Shown: in pieces, positions 1 to 8,894 of the stretch
How positions within the stretch are numbered: position 1 is the stretch's first letter
Layout: every line of letters begins with the position of its first letter
Source: Nephromyces sp. MM_2019
Lineage: Eukaryota; Apicomplexa; Aconoidasida; Nephromycida
NCBI GenBank assembly: GCA_015657535.1
Contig: JADHZB010000489.1
Span: 1 to 11,483 of the forward strand
Reading direction: 5' to 3'
DNA: 11,483 nt
Position numbers and translations under genes: made by a program
Notes under the pieces: generated by a model
Database searches by the model: none
What the model saw: the letters and a program-made list of their open reading frames with translations, nothing else
Told to the model about the DNA's origin: nothing

Positions 1-716
1 ACTCCGAACTCTAACCAACTAATTCTAATATAAATCCTCAGTGTTTTGTGTAATGACCTTTGCAAAATATCAGTCCTTCAATAGCCTTCAAAATTATACA
101 AATAATTATATATACGAATCACACAGAACCAAGAAAATATGAATGCTAGTGCTTCCATATGCTCAATGTGCCGCTTATTTGTAGTATATATACCTTATTT
201 GTTCTTTTCACGACGGTCCCTGCGCCTTCCTTCCATACCATGCTATTTGGCAGCATAGCTTCATATTGATGACTAATCACAATTTTATTTATTCAGAATT
301 TACATGTGTGACAGTTATTGCCTATTCTCTGAACCATTCTAAACCAACACAACTATCTTTGGTGTTCATAAAGAATGAGAGAAGAACTACTGTGTTCTCT
401 ATTATGGCATTGCTGAGAATAATAAGATGGTATCTTCTGCAGCCTCAAAAGCGTAGATATTTAAGTTGGTATGGATTATAAAAGATGTGTGAATGATATA
501 GGAATTTGGTTTTTTTGATAGCTGGAGAAGCGCACAACTGCTATACCCCGGTGGACACACGTACCCTAAATGAGACAAGATATAGCACGTCATATAGTAT
601 TGAATTTCTCGAGAGCCACGCTCACTCTGCTGAGTATGCAGGTTTAGAGCTTCAGAGTTTAAATTACAGTAGAAACAAAGATAATATAGTATCTGTATAT
701 AGAAGTACTCACTTAT
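1..716 (+). repeat. Left arm of 716-base terminal inverted repeat
   Basis: The first 716 bases are the reverse complement of 10768..11483. Reading both arms block by block I find one difference, A at 707 against C at 10777 (complement G). Identity stops cleanly after 716: the left continues with agtttc and the right arm, read inward, with tccacc. Both arms start exactly at the window edges. The arm is AT-rich and has no recognisable transposase, rRNA or tRNA. Its outermost bases are C/T/A-rich (the G/T-rich strand points outward), but no regular telomere unit repeats. It could be a dispersed repeat, a transposon terminus or the end of a linear replicon. Confidence 0.97.
522..715 (+). other. 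Possible coding exon inside the inverted repeat
   Basis: A pyrimidine-rich run ending in AG (about 504..521) looks like a splice acceptor. It is followed by 64 open codons, closed by TAG at 716..718. The peptide has balanced composition (GEAHNCYTPVDTRTL near its start, SRNKDNIVSVYRS near its end). Because it lies in the repeat, the same reading frame occurs on the minus strand of the right arm, with Ala replacing Thr near the end from the single mismatch. The opposite strand is also open for about 100 codons here, which weakens the case. No family is recognised. It may be a fragment of a multicopy gene, or chance. Confidence 0.2.
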
Positions 717-800
717 AGTTTCATGGCAAATCGTGGCAGGCTTTGATAGTCCCTTATCTAAAAGCTTATGATTGGACCGATGGATAAGCGACCTCATGTT

Positions 801-887
801 GCACCGATGATCTGTCCTGGTGGGTGGTCGCGACTTCAAATCGCGGGGCGTCGCGAGACGCAGGGGTTCGATTCCTCCTTCGGTGCG
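801..887 (+). tRNA. tRNA-Sec(UCA): Selenocysteine tRNA, tRNA-Sec(UCA)
   Basis: This tRNA is charged with serine, converted to Sec-tRNA and delivered to UGA codons in selenoprotein mRNAs. All Sec-specific features are visible. There is a 9-bp acceptor stem (801..809 with 878..886) carrying the U·U opposition typical of eukaryotic tRNA-Sec. The T stem has 4 bp (863..866 with 874..877). The D stem has 6 bp with a TGGT loop (812..817, 822..827). The anticodon stem CGCGA/TCGCG closes the loop CTTCAAA, with anticodon TCA at 836..838. The long variable arm is GCGTC/GACGC capped by a GCGA tetraloop (848..861). The discriminator is G887. Position by position it follows the animal tRNA-Sec layout, including the GATGATC start region. 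CCA is not encoded. The 9+4 geometry excludes the bacterial 8+5 type and tRNA-Ser. The gene begins 84 bases inside the left inverted repeat. Confidence 0.97.
865..875 (+). promoter_or_regulatory. B box of tRNA-Sec
   Basis: The 11-mer GGTTCGATTCC matches the Pol III B-box consensus exactly and forms part of the T arm. In animals tRNA-Sec is driven mainly by upstream elements. No clear TATA or proximal sequence element is visible in the 84 bases between the inverted repeat and the gene, so an internal promoter is plausible here. Confidence 0.7.
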
Positions 888-927
888 GCGAGCGATACGT
901 TGAGGAGGCTGGAGGTCTGCCATTCAG

Positions 928-953
928 GCGAAGTCGGTGTCGAGTGACTGCGC
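928..953 (+). other. Hairpin in the GC-rich 3' flank of tRNA-Sec
   Basis: The arms GCG-A-AGTC (928..935) and GACT-G-CGC (946..953) pair as 4 bp, one A·G opposition and 3 bp around a 10-base loop. It lies in a GC-rich tract that runs from the tRNA to about 956 and then drops to AT-rich sequence. If transcription runs to the T5 at 966..970, this would be a structured trailer. Role unknown. Confidence 0.35.
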
Positions 954-965
954 TTATACGATTCC

Positions 966-970
966 TTTTT
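966..970 (+). terminator. First T-run downstream of tRNA-Sec
   Basis: TTTTT at 966..970 is the first run of four or more T after the tRNA-Sec gene, 79 bases beyond its 3' end. Pol III usually stops within a few bases of a tRNA, so this would leave a long trailer. There is no nearer candidate. Confidence 0.4.
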
Positions 971-2213
971 AGTAGCTGATATGGAGAGTCATTGAAACAT
1001 CCTTTACATGCTCACTACATTATGAACGCATCCTAATTTATTTTCGTTGACTATACATATATTCTGCTTGCAGCGGGTGTGTACCTCTCCTTGGCTGCAT
1101 ACAGTACTTCCTCACTGGCCGTAGCAGATTATTGCACTGAGAGCTTCTGTGATCTCGATTCTTCTCAATTTTATTAAGGAATTTCAAGAGGCTCTTGTGT
1201 GCATTCTTGTTCGTCCTCATATGAGCTTCTTCTTTAAGTATCTGCTTCAGCGAATAAAAAATCCTGTGAATATGAAGCGGCCGCTTCAAACTCACGTAGG
1301 TAAAGGAGCAAAATTGACGGAAATAAGATGTAAGATTTATCCGCAGCTCATGCAAGCATACGAAACCTTATTCTCTATTGCTTTAAGCTGGTTTTTAAGA
1401 GAAGCCGATTGGTAAGATGCTATTTTTTGCACAACAGGAAACTAGTACGAATTACTGTTTTGCATTGCGAACACTATAGAAATATTCAAATTTCACCACC
1501 CCCCTTATTCATATAGGCATGATGTGGTGTACATGCATGGCACAATGAGGTATTTCCCGTGTTAATAATATTTTTCATACTTTTGATGTGTACTGCCACA
1601 AGCTCTAATATACATAAAATTATTCCGTTCATCCAAGCAATCAATGTCTCTATTGTAATACCTCCTTGGTAAACAAGTTCGGGGAAACAATAGATGAGTA
1701 GGACACGCAATTCACGGTGAAATTGTGGTACAGAAGGATGAGTTGCAGCAAAGCTGAGAGGGAAAAAACGGAAAGAGGGACTACATACGATAGCGCCCTT
1801 TCATTTGCTGCATCGATGCTTTTTTTCGTGTGTTACCAGGCTTATTTGCGGGTGTATACTCGTGGGTCTCGCGTGTACCAGCATTATTCATATTCTGACT
1901 CGCCGTTTTTTGGGAGTGATGTAGTGTGCTTGTTCCGATTGCATGATATTGAGCCTGCGCGTCTATTTGCATGCCTTCAAACGTGCCTGGAAGGTGTAGA
2001 AACATATAGATCACCAGAAGAATTCTAATCAATTCATTAACACTTCAAAATCTTGTGAGAAGCTAGTAATACAATTTTACTAAACGTGAAAGCGGTGCCA
2101 GATGTTTGGGAACTTCCTCATTAAACCTCTTAAATCCGACTTATCTGATTGTCGTCATAGTTGAATTCACTATAGCACCTGAAAACTAGTCTAAAAAACT
2201 TTTCCTCAGTTTT
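971..2213. other. Stretch without a recognisable gene (two weak plus-strand ORFs)
   Basis: I see no known family here. Two plus-strand reading frames stand out by length only. One at 1149..1415 (88 codons) contains RIKNPVNMKRPLQTHVGKG. The other at 1717..2028 (103 codons) is Tyr/Phe/Ser-rich with a hydrophobic patch (SALSFAASMLFFVCYQAYL). The second is preceded by tacag at 1727..1731, which could serve as an acceptor, and is less AT-rich than its surroundings, but its minus strand is also open (1781..2032). Either could be an exon of an unrecognised gene or chance. Confidence 0.3.
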
Positions 2214-2270
2214 ATGAAAATCGTAGTTGCGCAGCGGCGTAGAAACACTGGCTTGCATACACGATTTTAG

Positions 2271-2758
2271 CGTTATAATATCCGTCTTGCTTTATCGACA
2301 AAGATTGCAGCCTACGCACGAATGGATGCTCTCGCGCCAGTGAAAGTAGAAAAAGAATATGGGCAGGTTGCGGTGTTCTACATAGAAAAAAGAATGGGAA
2401 AGCTATATGAGTAAGGTGTATGCCCTGAAAGTCACCACTGGCTTATTCCTTTGAGCGAAGCATTGTTGTGACGACTAAATAAAGCATCGCTAAATTTACT
2501 AGATTTCGTTGCACGAGACAGAATCAAGCATCCTTTTTAAAAAGAATTCTCAAGAGTGCACTACCGACGCTGGCGAAAAAGTATGCACGAGTAATGCACC
2601 AGGCTATGATAGATACTAGCCGAGGGGCTGAGGAAAGTTTGCGTCTCGAAATGAAATCTTTTGTACAAGCCCAGGAGTTAAAAATGGCTGGACAGAAAAG
2701 GCGGAAAAAGAAAGATGGAGTTAGTAGGAAAGAAAACCATTGTTATGCCTGCCAACAG
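2271..2758 (+). CDS. Candidate two-exon gene fragment, unknown function
   Basis: The first open segment, 2271..2410, reads RYNIRLALSTKIAAYARM, then DALAPVKVEKEYGQVAVFY, and ends at a good donor (A|GTAAGG, 2411). A 92-base intron ending TTTACTAG at 2502 keeps the frame exactly: GA plus A gives Glu. The second segment, 2503..2758, is a basic, helix-prone stretch (FLKRILKSALPTLAKKYARV, then KMAGQKRRKKKDG), reaching TGA at 2759. Upstream, the same frame contains ATG 2214 and an 18-residue peptide (MKIVVAQRRRNTGLHTRF) stopped by TAG at 2268..2270. That TAG could instead be the end of an acceptor, TTTTAG|CGT, so 2271 may be an exon start. The true start and end are unknown and no family is recognised. 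The case rests on the frame-preserving splice and peptide composition only. Confidence 0.35.
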
Positions 2759-2960
2759 TGAAGGAATAAAACTGCAAAAGAAGCTGGGAAGTTACTACGA
2801 AAGAAAGGAGAGACAGCGGAGAATAGCATACCAAGAAGCTTGGCATGAAGAATGTATGTCTGATTTCATTACAAATCAGAAGCTGAGCGCAGAATTTTCA
2901 GAATTCTCGCGCTCTGCTTCGTTTTTTTACATAGATATTAGCTCGCCAAATAAGAGATAG
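2715..2960 (+). CDS. Overlapping charged ORF, perhaps continuation of the 2271..2758 candidate
   Basis: This frame is open from just after TAA at about 2679 to TAG at 2958..2960. Its peptide is basic and helical (KLQKKLGSYYERKERQRRIA, then YQEAWHEECMSDFI) and resembles in character the segment ending at 2758, in another frame. The two overlap across the A-rich run at about 2700..2714. No donor/acceptor pair I could find joins them in phase. A one-base error or mutation in that A-rich run would fuse them, or this may be an independent exon. A GTATGT donor-like site lies at about 2853. Function unrecognised. Confidence 0.25.
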   Translation: MELVGKKTIVMPANSEGIKLQKKLGSYYERKERQRRIAYQEAWHEECMSDFITNQKLSAEFSEFSRSASFFYIDISSPNKR

Positions 2961-4118
2961 TGGCGCAGGAATACGTGCGGTAATAAGTATAACCTGATTA
3001 AAAATAGAAGAATGGCATTGTCATCAGCTCCGTTGCCAGACCGACGATTCCTGCAAGCATTCTGATGTGTTGGCAGGCTTGCATGCCTCAGTTTGCTTGA
3101 ATTACATTCTACGCATCACCCAGCCCTAAGTGTTTTTGCACCAGCTTGAGGATGGGTCTAATGATGAGTCAGTACATGTCTATGTTGGTTTGCATGAGCG
3201 ACATACTACATCATTTTCATAGAGCAGCCCATTTGAGCGCTGGTTTGCCCTTTTATTGCCGGTTCAGTATCATAAGCATCGTCCCAGTATACGTACGGGA
3301 GTTCTCCTGGTTTTGCCTATATGCTATCTTTCTAAACTTTTTCTTGTGCCTAGAAAAACTTAAAGCGCATCCATACCGCGCAGGTACGATGGGTAAAACA
3401 AGGCAAAGACACGACCGCAACTCGGCAGAAAATAAGTCACGTCCGAACTAAAACCTTTAGAAATCCGTCTCTACGAGCTTACTTCTCTAAAGAATTAGTA
3501 TAGGACCAATGTTGCAATTGCCTCGGTCTGCGAACACACTTGCCAGTGTCAGAAGTGCGTGGACGCTAAGCTCAAGCCCACAATAAATGCATTATCGTAG
3601 TTATTCGCTTTTTCCTCAACAGAAAAACTTTAGGAACTTACATAGTTCTCAATTATCGAAGACTTCAGATGAATTCTCATTGCAACAAATAATGAGCTAA
3701 AGCATCAAGCTAGTGTATTAGCATCTTATCACTAGTTAAGCTCATCCCATGACAGTATCACTTTGGCAAAAATAATAGCATTAAATATACCGAAATTCCG
3801 AAAAAAAAATTTCAGTACAAACCAGCCTAGCCAAAAAATGGATAGGGCTGGCACTTAGTTCTTCCTTTAAATTTTTCCTCACAGCAGCAAAGTCACTCCT
3901 CGGGAGATGCGATGCAGGCAGAAGTCTGCCGTCATACAAACTTCAGCGTTAGTATACTTGGACATCCGTTAGTATGCATATCGGTTTAGAAGCACATCTA
4001 CAAGAAATATGTCGCTTCGATACAACGAATCACCAATAGTCACATATCACAGGAAAACGAGCTAGCATGAGAGAAATAAAATCATCGGCAGCAGTCCACA
4101 ATATCCTCTCAAAGGAGT
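2961..4118. other. Stretch without a recognisable gene
   Basis: Nothing here matches a family I know. The longest plus-strand frame is 3146..3451, which needs a TTG start or begins at the ATG two codons later. It has a hydrophobic middle (FSWFCLYAIFLNFFLCLEKL) and a basic tail, and could be an exon or chance. The minus strand from 4118 downward is the 3' flank of the uL3m gene. I see no clear AATAAA in its first 100 bases, so the polyadenylation site is not assigned. Confidence 0.3.
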
Positions 4119-7100
4119 TCATTCCTTTTCTCTCACTGCAACATCTTGATAGAAGAATGGATCTACTTTCGAAGGAACGCATTGGACAGTCACTGAATAT
4201 TCCTTTCCTGTCTCAGGGATAAACGTAGGAAAGGGTATCTCAAGTCCCTTATTCTTCGCCCAAGTACGCCCACGGGCATCACTTATCTTTACAACGCTTC
4301 CCTTGTGACCAGGAATAGCCCCTGCAATACGAAAACGCTAAGAAGCTCAGAATCAATAATTTAGCCCTGTAAAGACATGAAAAATCTCACAGCCACGCGC
4401 AAAGTCGGAAAAAAAGACGTCAAAAATAAAAATTACATTCGACTTCAATGACTTGAAAAAAAAGTAACCTTGAAGAAATAATAGGTTCCTTTCGCTTTCA
4501 ATTCTGAAAACCTTGCAGTTTACTACACGGGGATCCGGACCATGATGACCTGCCATCTTCTTAAACTTCCAAACGACGTTCACTGATGAGCCCTGAGAGA
4601 TAGAACCTGTCCCCCTATGCGCTTTACCTTCCGTTCCATGTGAAGCATTATCTCCTAAAGGGGAAAAAAACTTAATCAGCAGCGTGAAATTCGCACTTGG
4701 ATGTTCAAACAAGGCCTCGCCTCAACTATGAAAGAAAAGAGAGCCATCAAGCCTTTCGGGGAACTAGTGGACCATAAATAAAAAATTTAGCAGCGATCCC
4801 AGAAGGGCCAAAAAAAGACACTGCGAAAGAACCAGGAGCAGCTCAAGAATCAAATACATTGAACGCAGCTTTGTAACTCTGATAATGCATTCATCCACAT
4901 TTAGCTAGAATGAACGAGAAAACCCCCCCCCCTGAAAAAAAGGGGTGAAGTTTAGTTACCAGCCAAATAAAAAGCCTTATGAGGAAGTTCCCCAAATAGA
5001 ACTTGTAACAACAATTTACTCATGAAGTTCAATGAGTATAAAAGAAAACGGCAATTTAGTAGAAGCTGGTAAGGCGAGCAAAATTTCCACCAGCTTTGCT
5101 TATGCAGCAGAAAGGGAGGATAGACTGGGCCCTAGATACAAGTTGTAGCGAGGATGAGCTGGAGCTCTTGTATTTTTTTATTCGTATTTATTTCAGGGTT
5201 GAATTAATATGAGCAAGTGCTCTGCAAAGGTGGAGCTACTGCAGTTGCATGGGCGGTATGTACGCGAAGATGGGCAGCGTAGAACTTTGTAATTAAGCCC
5301 GAAATGTTAAATTGAAGGGAATGAGTTTCTTCAGCTTTTTATGTCATCAGCATAGCTCTCCCAAATATTATCGCTTTTGGCAAAAATCAAAAAAGTATAC
5401 GGTTTGCTTGTACGAGGGTACTAGACACGCACATCATCCATCAGAAGCCACTAAGATGAAGATAAATAAGCAGATATATTTCAATATGCAAGGAATAAGA
5501 TATGACAAATTAGCAGAAGAAAAAGCGTGACTTGCAGCAAAAAAATAACATGCACAAACCCAAATAGAAAAATCGGCAAACCATAACACTCATACCATAC
5601 CAAACCTAGCAGGAATACTGCAAGCAGCAAATGTATATATCCTCAGCAAACCTACCTTGTGGGTACATAACTACATCCATCCTACATACAGAATCAACCT
5701 AAATACTATGCACACCTACAATTGCTCAGAACTACGCCAAAATATATCTCCCAATGACCTGCATACACACACTAACAAACCCCCCATATTCTGCATAAAG
5801 ACATTTAAAAACAATGCATACTTATACATATGCACAAATTGGTACAATACAGCCACATGCTCAAAACATTCATTCATATTTCCCCAAAACAGGTTTAAGT
5901 ATTCCCAAGCTCTAGATGCAGTAAGTCATCGACGCACCAGCAAATCCCCAGCGTTTCATTGGACCCATAAAACCCTTGGCTTTTGACCAGCCGGAGACAA
6001 ACACCCATTGGCCTGGAGTGAAGTGTCGGACTGACATTTCATGCCCCACCGGAAGAAAAGCATCAGAGGAGCACTTAAACTCCTTGATTACATGCTTTGG
6101 GCCAGTATTAAGCTGTATGTATCGCCCTATATTGGGCTTGCTTTGACGTTCTAGGGCTCGATAACCTGCAGGAAAAGGGTTCTAAGAGGGCAGGTAGGGG
6201 ATGCAGCAAAGACGCGTGGAAATAGCGGCGTAATATAACTTAAATATATATATTTTCGTATGATTTTCAGTCAGTAGATGCAGCTACATCACACAGGATA
6301 ACGGTGCACCTAATTGACTGAGTTATAAAGCCTCCTGAAGTAAAGCAAATTGTTTATGCTCTAAATATTCTTGCCATTTAAATCATAGCTACTATCTCAT
6401 TTGGGCTATTCATCTTTCAATAAAAAATTTTGGCGGAATCCTGTATGTTTGCTATTAAAAGCAATAGCACACGCAAACATCTTCTTTCACTAAAATATGC
6501 ATATACTTAATACATGAAACACTTGAATCTATTTCTTGAGATAGCAGAAAGTCAAAGAACTTATCTAAAGAATTCAGAGTATTTTCTATCCAAACGAAGC
6601 ATGTGTGATCTTCTGCTACAAACACACAATATGAGACAACAGCTTGGTTATGCCCAACTACACGAATACTAACCACAACCCATAACTAGTGCTTCATAGC
6701 CATGTTTCTGCAGAGTCTTCACTTCCATAACCGAGCATCGATCAATCTGACAAATCGTCACAAAGATTCTCTGCCCCCATTCATCCCATAGACTAGTACA
6801 TCCTAGTTTGTATGCAAGGACTCCTGAGCGTCGACTACTCCAAATAGGTGAGAGAGGGGTAATATAAGAGGATTGAGTGAGGCTCTCTACAGAAGGTTGA
6901 GGAGGCACGAAAGCTTTGCGAGAAGGTATTATAGGGTGCCTTTTGCTATACGCTGGATGAGACTTTGGAGAGTAGTCATTCAAAGACAAGGTAGTAGTAG
7001 AAGAACCTACTGAAACGAAGGAGGATGGAATATCCTTATCGCCAATGGCTTGGTTTTCTTTATTGTGGCGCACCAAGCTCTCATCTTGAAACACTGCACC

Positions 7101-7781
7101 ATCTATACGACTGCTTCCATACGATTGAAAAACTCCCTCTTTGCTGCGCCCAGAAGAGCTTTCTCCTGCATCTCCACTATTCACATTTTTTTCATGACGA
7201 CGAGCAGACACTGGTCGAGGTGGAACCTCCCCTTCCTTCAGTAACTTTCTGCGCATAAAGATACCTCCCTTGTAATTTTTCTCTAGAATTGATGTTGTCT
7301 GGCCATTTGTCGTAACTTCCGGATGCTTGAAAACACCTGCTTGCAATGTATCCCAAAGTTCTCCAGATCTAGTGAATCGCGACTTTAGCCACCCCTGCTC
7401 AGCTTCATTTATCATTCCCTCATTGTTATACATGTAAGTGACAGTTTGGGGTATTTTCGGGGGTGGAGGATAATGGTCACGTTCTAGGAGTTCTTCTAAT
7501 CTTCTCTGCCATTTTGGAATGCCTCTATAATGACGAGAGCTTAGTGAAACAGGTTGCTGACGCAGGATGAGGGAAACATGAGTAGCTAAACTGCTCCGCT
7601 GTTTTTGTAAGGAAAAACGCTCAGTGTGAACGCCGGGAGAGTAAAGAAAAGAATTCGATGGAATAGTAGAGAAACTGTGGAGAGAAGCAACGTGGCCGGT
7701 GCAATTATTCCGCAGCACTGCAAATTTTACTGCTTGCAGGCGAGCCATGGAGAAGGGAAGCGTATATCGCGGTACTTGCAT
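4119..7781 (-). CDS. MRPL3: Mitochondrial ribosomal protein uL3 (MRPL3-like), four exons
   Basis: This protein of the mitoribosome large subunit binds rRNA and reaches toward the peptidyl-transferase centre. The CDS is the complement of 7781..6674, 6165..5938, 4654..4469 and 4321..4119 (stop TGA 4121..4119): 1725 bases, 574 residues. Residues 1..53 have no Asp or Glu and several Arg/Lys, as in a mitochondrial presequence. ATG 7781 follows an in-frame TGA; Met12 (MARLQAVKF) is an alternative start. Residues 55..318 form a long extension, Ser-rich in its later part. The uL3 domain starts at about 319 (YKLGCTSLWDEWGQR). It carries the signature GWSKAKGFMGPMKRWGFAG (428..446), NASHG (448..452), KKMAGHHG (477..484), ESERNLLFLQGAIPGHKG and a C-terminal tail ending VAVREKE. 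Bacterial uL3 is about 210 residues, so the extension more than doubles it. Cytosolic uL3 is excluded: the domain is of bacterial type. All introns are GT..AG and each splits a Gly codon after its first base. Confidence 0.93.
4322..4468 (-). other. uL3m intron 3 (147 bases)
   Basis: The donor is AAG|GTTACT at 4469/4468 and the acceptor TATTGCAG ends at 4322. Joining restores GGG (Gly508) in LLFLQ-G-AIPGHKG, the conserved uL3 C-terminal strand. Reading through without splicing loses this motif. Confidence 0.93.
4923..4932 (+). repeat. Run of ten C
   Basis: A C10 homopolymer inside uL3m intron 2, followed by t, g and seven A, then gggg. On the gene's sense strand this reads cccc, a T-run, cag and G10, which mimics a splice acceptor. 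A G10 run is prone to length variation and sequencing error. No function is assigned. Confidence 0.9.
5197..5255 (+). other. Splice-bounded segment opposite uL3m intron 2 (candidate first coding exon)
   Basis: On the plus strand a T-rich tract (5170..5196) ends in TTTCAG, and a strong donor-like G|GTATGT starts at 5256. All three frames hit a stop near the 5' end, so it cannot be an ordinary internal coding exon. However, ATG at 5209 opens MSKCSAKVELLQLHGR up to the donor, as a first coding exon after a 5'-UTR intron would. Read without splicing the frame stops at TAA 5290..5292. No downstream exon was identified. It would be a nested antisense gene if real. Confidence 0.15.
5541..5880 (+). 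other. G-poor, A/C-rich tract within uL3m intron 2
   Basis: For about 340 bases the plus strand is mostly A, C and T, with only about four or five G per 60 bases in 5701..5820 against roughly eighteen C. On the uL3m transcript this is a U/G-rich segment just downstream of exon 2. No tandem unit is visible. A plus-strand frame (5657..5986) is open through much of it, probably because of this composition. Confidence 0.7.
6166..6673 (-). other. uL3m intron 1 (508 bases)
   Basis: The donor is G|GTTAGT at 6674/6673. The acceptor is the pyrimidine-rich CCCTTTTCCTGCAG ending at 6166. Joining restores GGT (Gly370) and continues YRALERQSKPNIG, matching the uL3 consensus through this point. Without splicing the frame stops at TAG (6671..6669) directly after the donor. 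Confidence 0.92.
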
Positions 7782-8894
7782 GAAGGCCTTTCAGGTGGGA
7801 TTGCGGCAAGAATATACATGAAGAAATTCCTGAAAAGTATATCAAAAATTCAATTAAATTGGATGTTTTCAGATATAGCTAATCGACAGAGTGACAAGGA
7901 ATCAGAAAACAGCTGCGTTTCTTAAGTCCATTATATGGAAGTATTAGAGCCTTTATTCAGTTGAAGAGTACAGGTTTGCAGCTACTCTACTGAACGAGTA
8001 CCAAAAAAACAAGGAAATTGAGTAAATAGGCAATTTTTGTGTATACTACATACCCTTGTGGGCTTGTTATATACATCAGGCGTGGGCATGCCCTAAGTCT
8101 CATTCCTCTCAGCAAATTGCTTCCAAATTGGTTCCTCGAATGAGAAAACCACTGTTGCAATATCGAAAAGCACAACGAAGCTTAGGGGAAGCCAGCGTAA
8201 CCTGTAAATATTAAATTTTTAGTGCAATCATGTTTCATATTCATGACAGTTCACCTTTAAAATATAGACTATAGTGCGAGTCAAAAAATATCACTGGTGC
8301 GGAAGTATCTGCGTGCTCCTTTTATTTAGCACTTTTTTTCACGTTTTAAATGAAAATACTGAAGGCTGGAGGTAAGATCAATGAAATCAGAGGAGGGTAG
8401 CAAAAATGGTACAAAGCCGTAGCGATGGACAAGACAAAAAGGGGGTTATATATAGATATCGGGTCAGGGGAAATTATAACACCTGCGAGAGAGGATATAG
8501 TATCATTGCTTCAATAAATAGGAAGAAAAGAGCTTGAGAACCACCTTGGGATAACCAGAAAGAAAGGTTACTATTAGAATATTGCCACATATTTCATGGA
8601 AAAACACCTACGGCAAAATTACTCCCATCAGGTCAAAACTGAGGCAGTAAACGGCGCATATAGCAAATATCAAAGCACTCAAGCACATGTGCAAGCGCCT
8701 GACTGGATCTTCACGAAAAGTAGCTGCTGCAAGATACCAGCATACATACAACTCTCTTAATCCCAAGTGAACAGTGGTTACACGTTATATAGGCAGTCAT
8801 ACTGACTTTCTCGCCATATTTCCATAATGAGTATCTGGTTTATATAAACAAGTGGATTGTTTTCAATGCGTGCAACAATGTTCAAGTATGGCCC
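7782..8894. other. Stretch without a recognisable gene (upstream of uL3m)
   Basis: The bases just above 7781 should hold the uL3m 5' UTR and promoter, but I recognise no specific element. The plus-strand frame 7626..7925 mostly mirrors uL3m exon 1. The minus-strand frame 7987..8175 has no family resemblance. A small pair of minus-strand exon-like pieces at about 8308..8182 was considered and not accepted. The rest (8320..8890) is AT-rich with stops in all frames. Confidence 0.4.

Larger units (their letters stand above)
4655..5937 (-). other. uL3m intron 2 (1283 bases)
   Basis: The donor is G|GTGCGT at 5938/5937 and the acceptor a T/C-rich run ending CCCCTTTAG at 4655. Joining restores GGA (Gly446) between KRWGFA and DNASHG, as expected for the family. 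It is far longer than the other two introns. It holds a G-poor tract (5541..5880), a 10-base poly-C run and, on the opposite strand, an acceptor/donor pair around 5197..5255. Confidence 0.92.

Noticed and set aside
402..923. 173-codon minus-strand frame
   Set aside because: It runs through the tRNA-Sec gene and out of the inverted repeat. Its first part is only the antisense of the tRNA, and its remainder is the same frame seen in the right arm.
4353..4712. 119-codon minus-strand frame as a separate gene
   Set aside because: Its conserved middle is uL3m exon 3 (4654..4469); the ends are translated intron.
2108..4992. 14-base inverted match (gggaacttcctcat at 2108..2121 and complement of 4979..4992)
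   Set aside because: One match of this length is about what chance gives in a window of this size, and the flanks do not extend it.
7025..7258. Plus-strand frames opposite uL3m exon 1
   Set aside because: They are shadows of the coding strand with no family resemblance.
8182..8308. Two minus-strand exon-like pieces (8308..8255 and 8201..8182) joining to a short C-terminus ending YFKGYAGFP
   Set aside because: The 53-base intron keeps frame and has GT..AG ends, but the upstream acceptor lacks a pyrimidine tract. A second frame of the last piece is open for longer, and nothing is recognisable.
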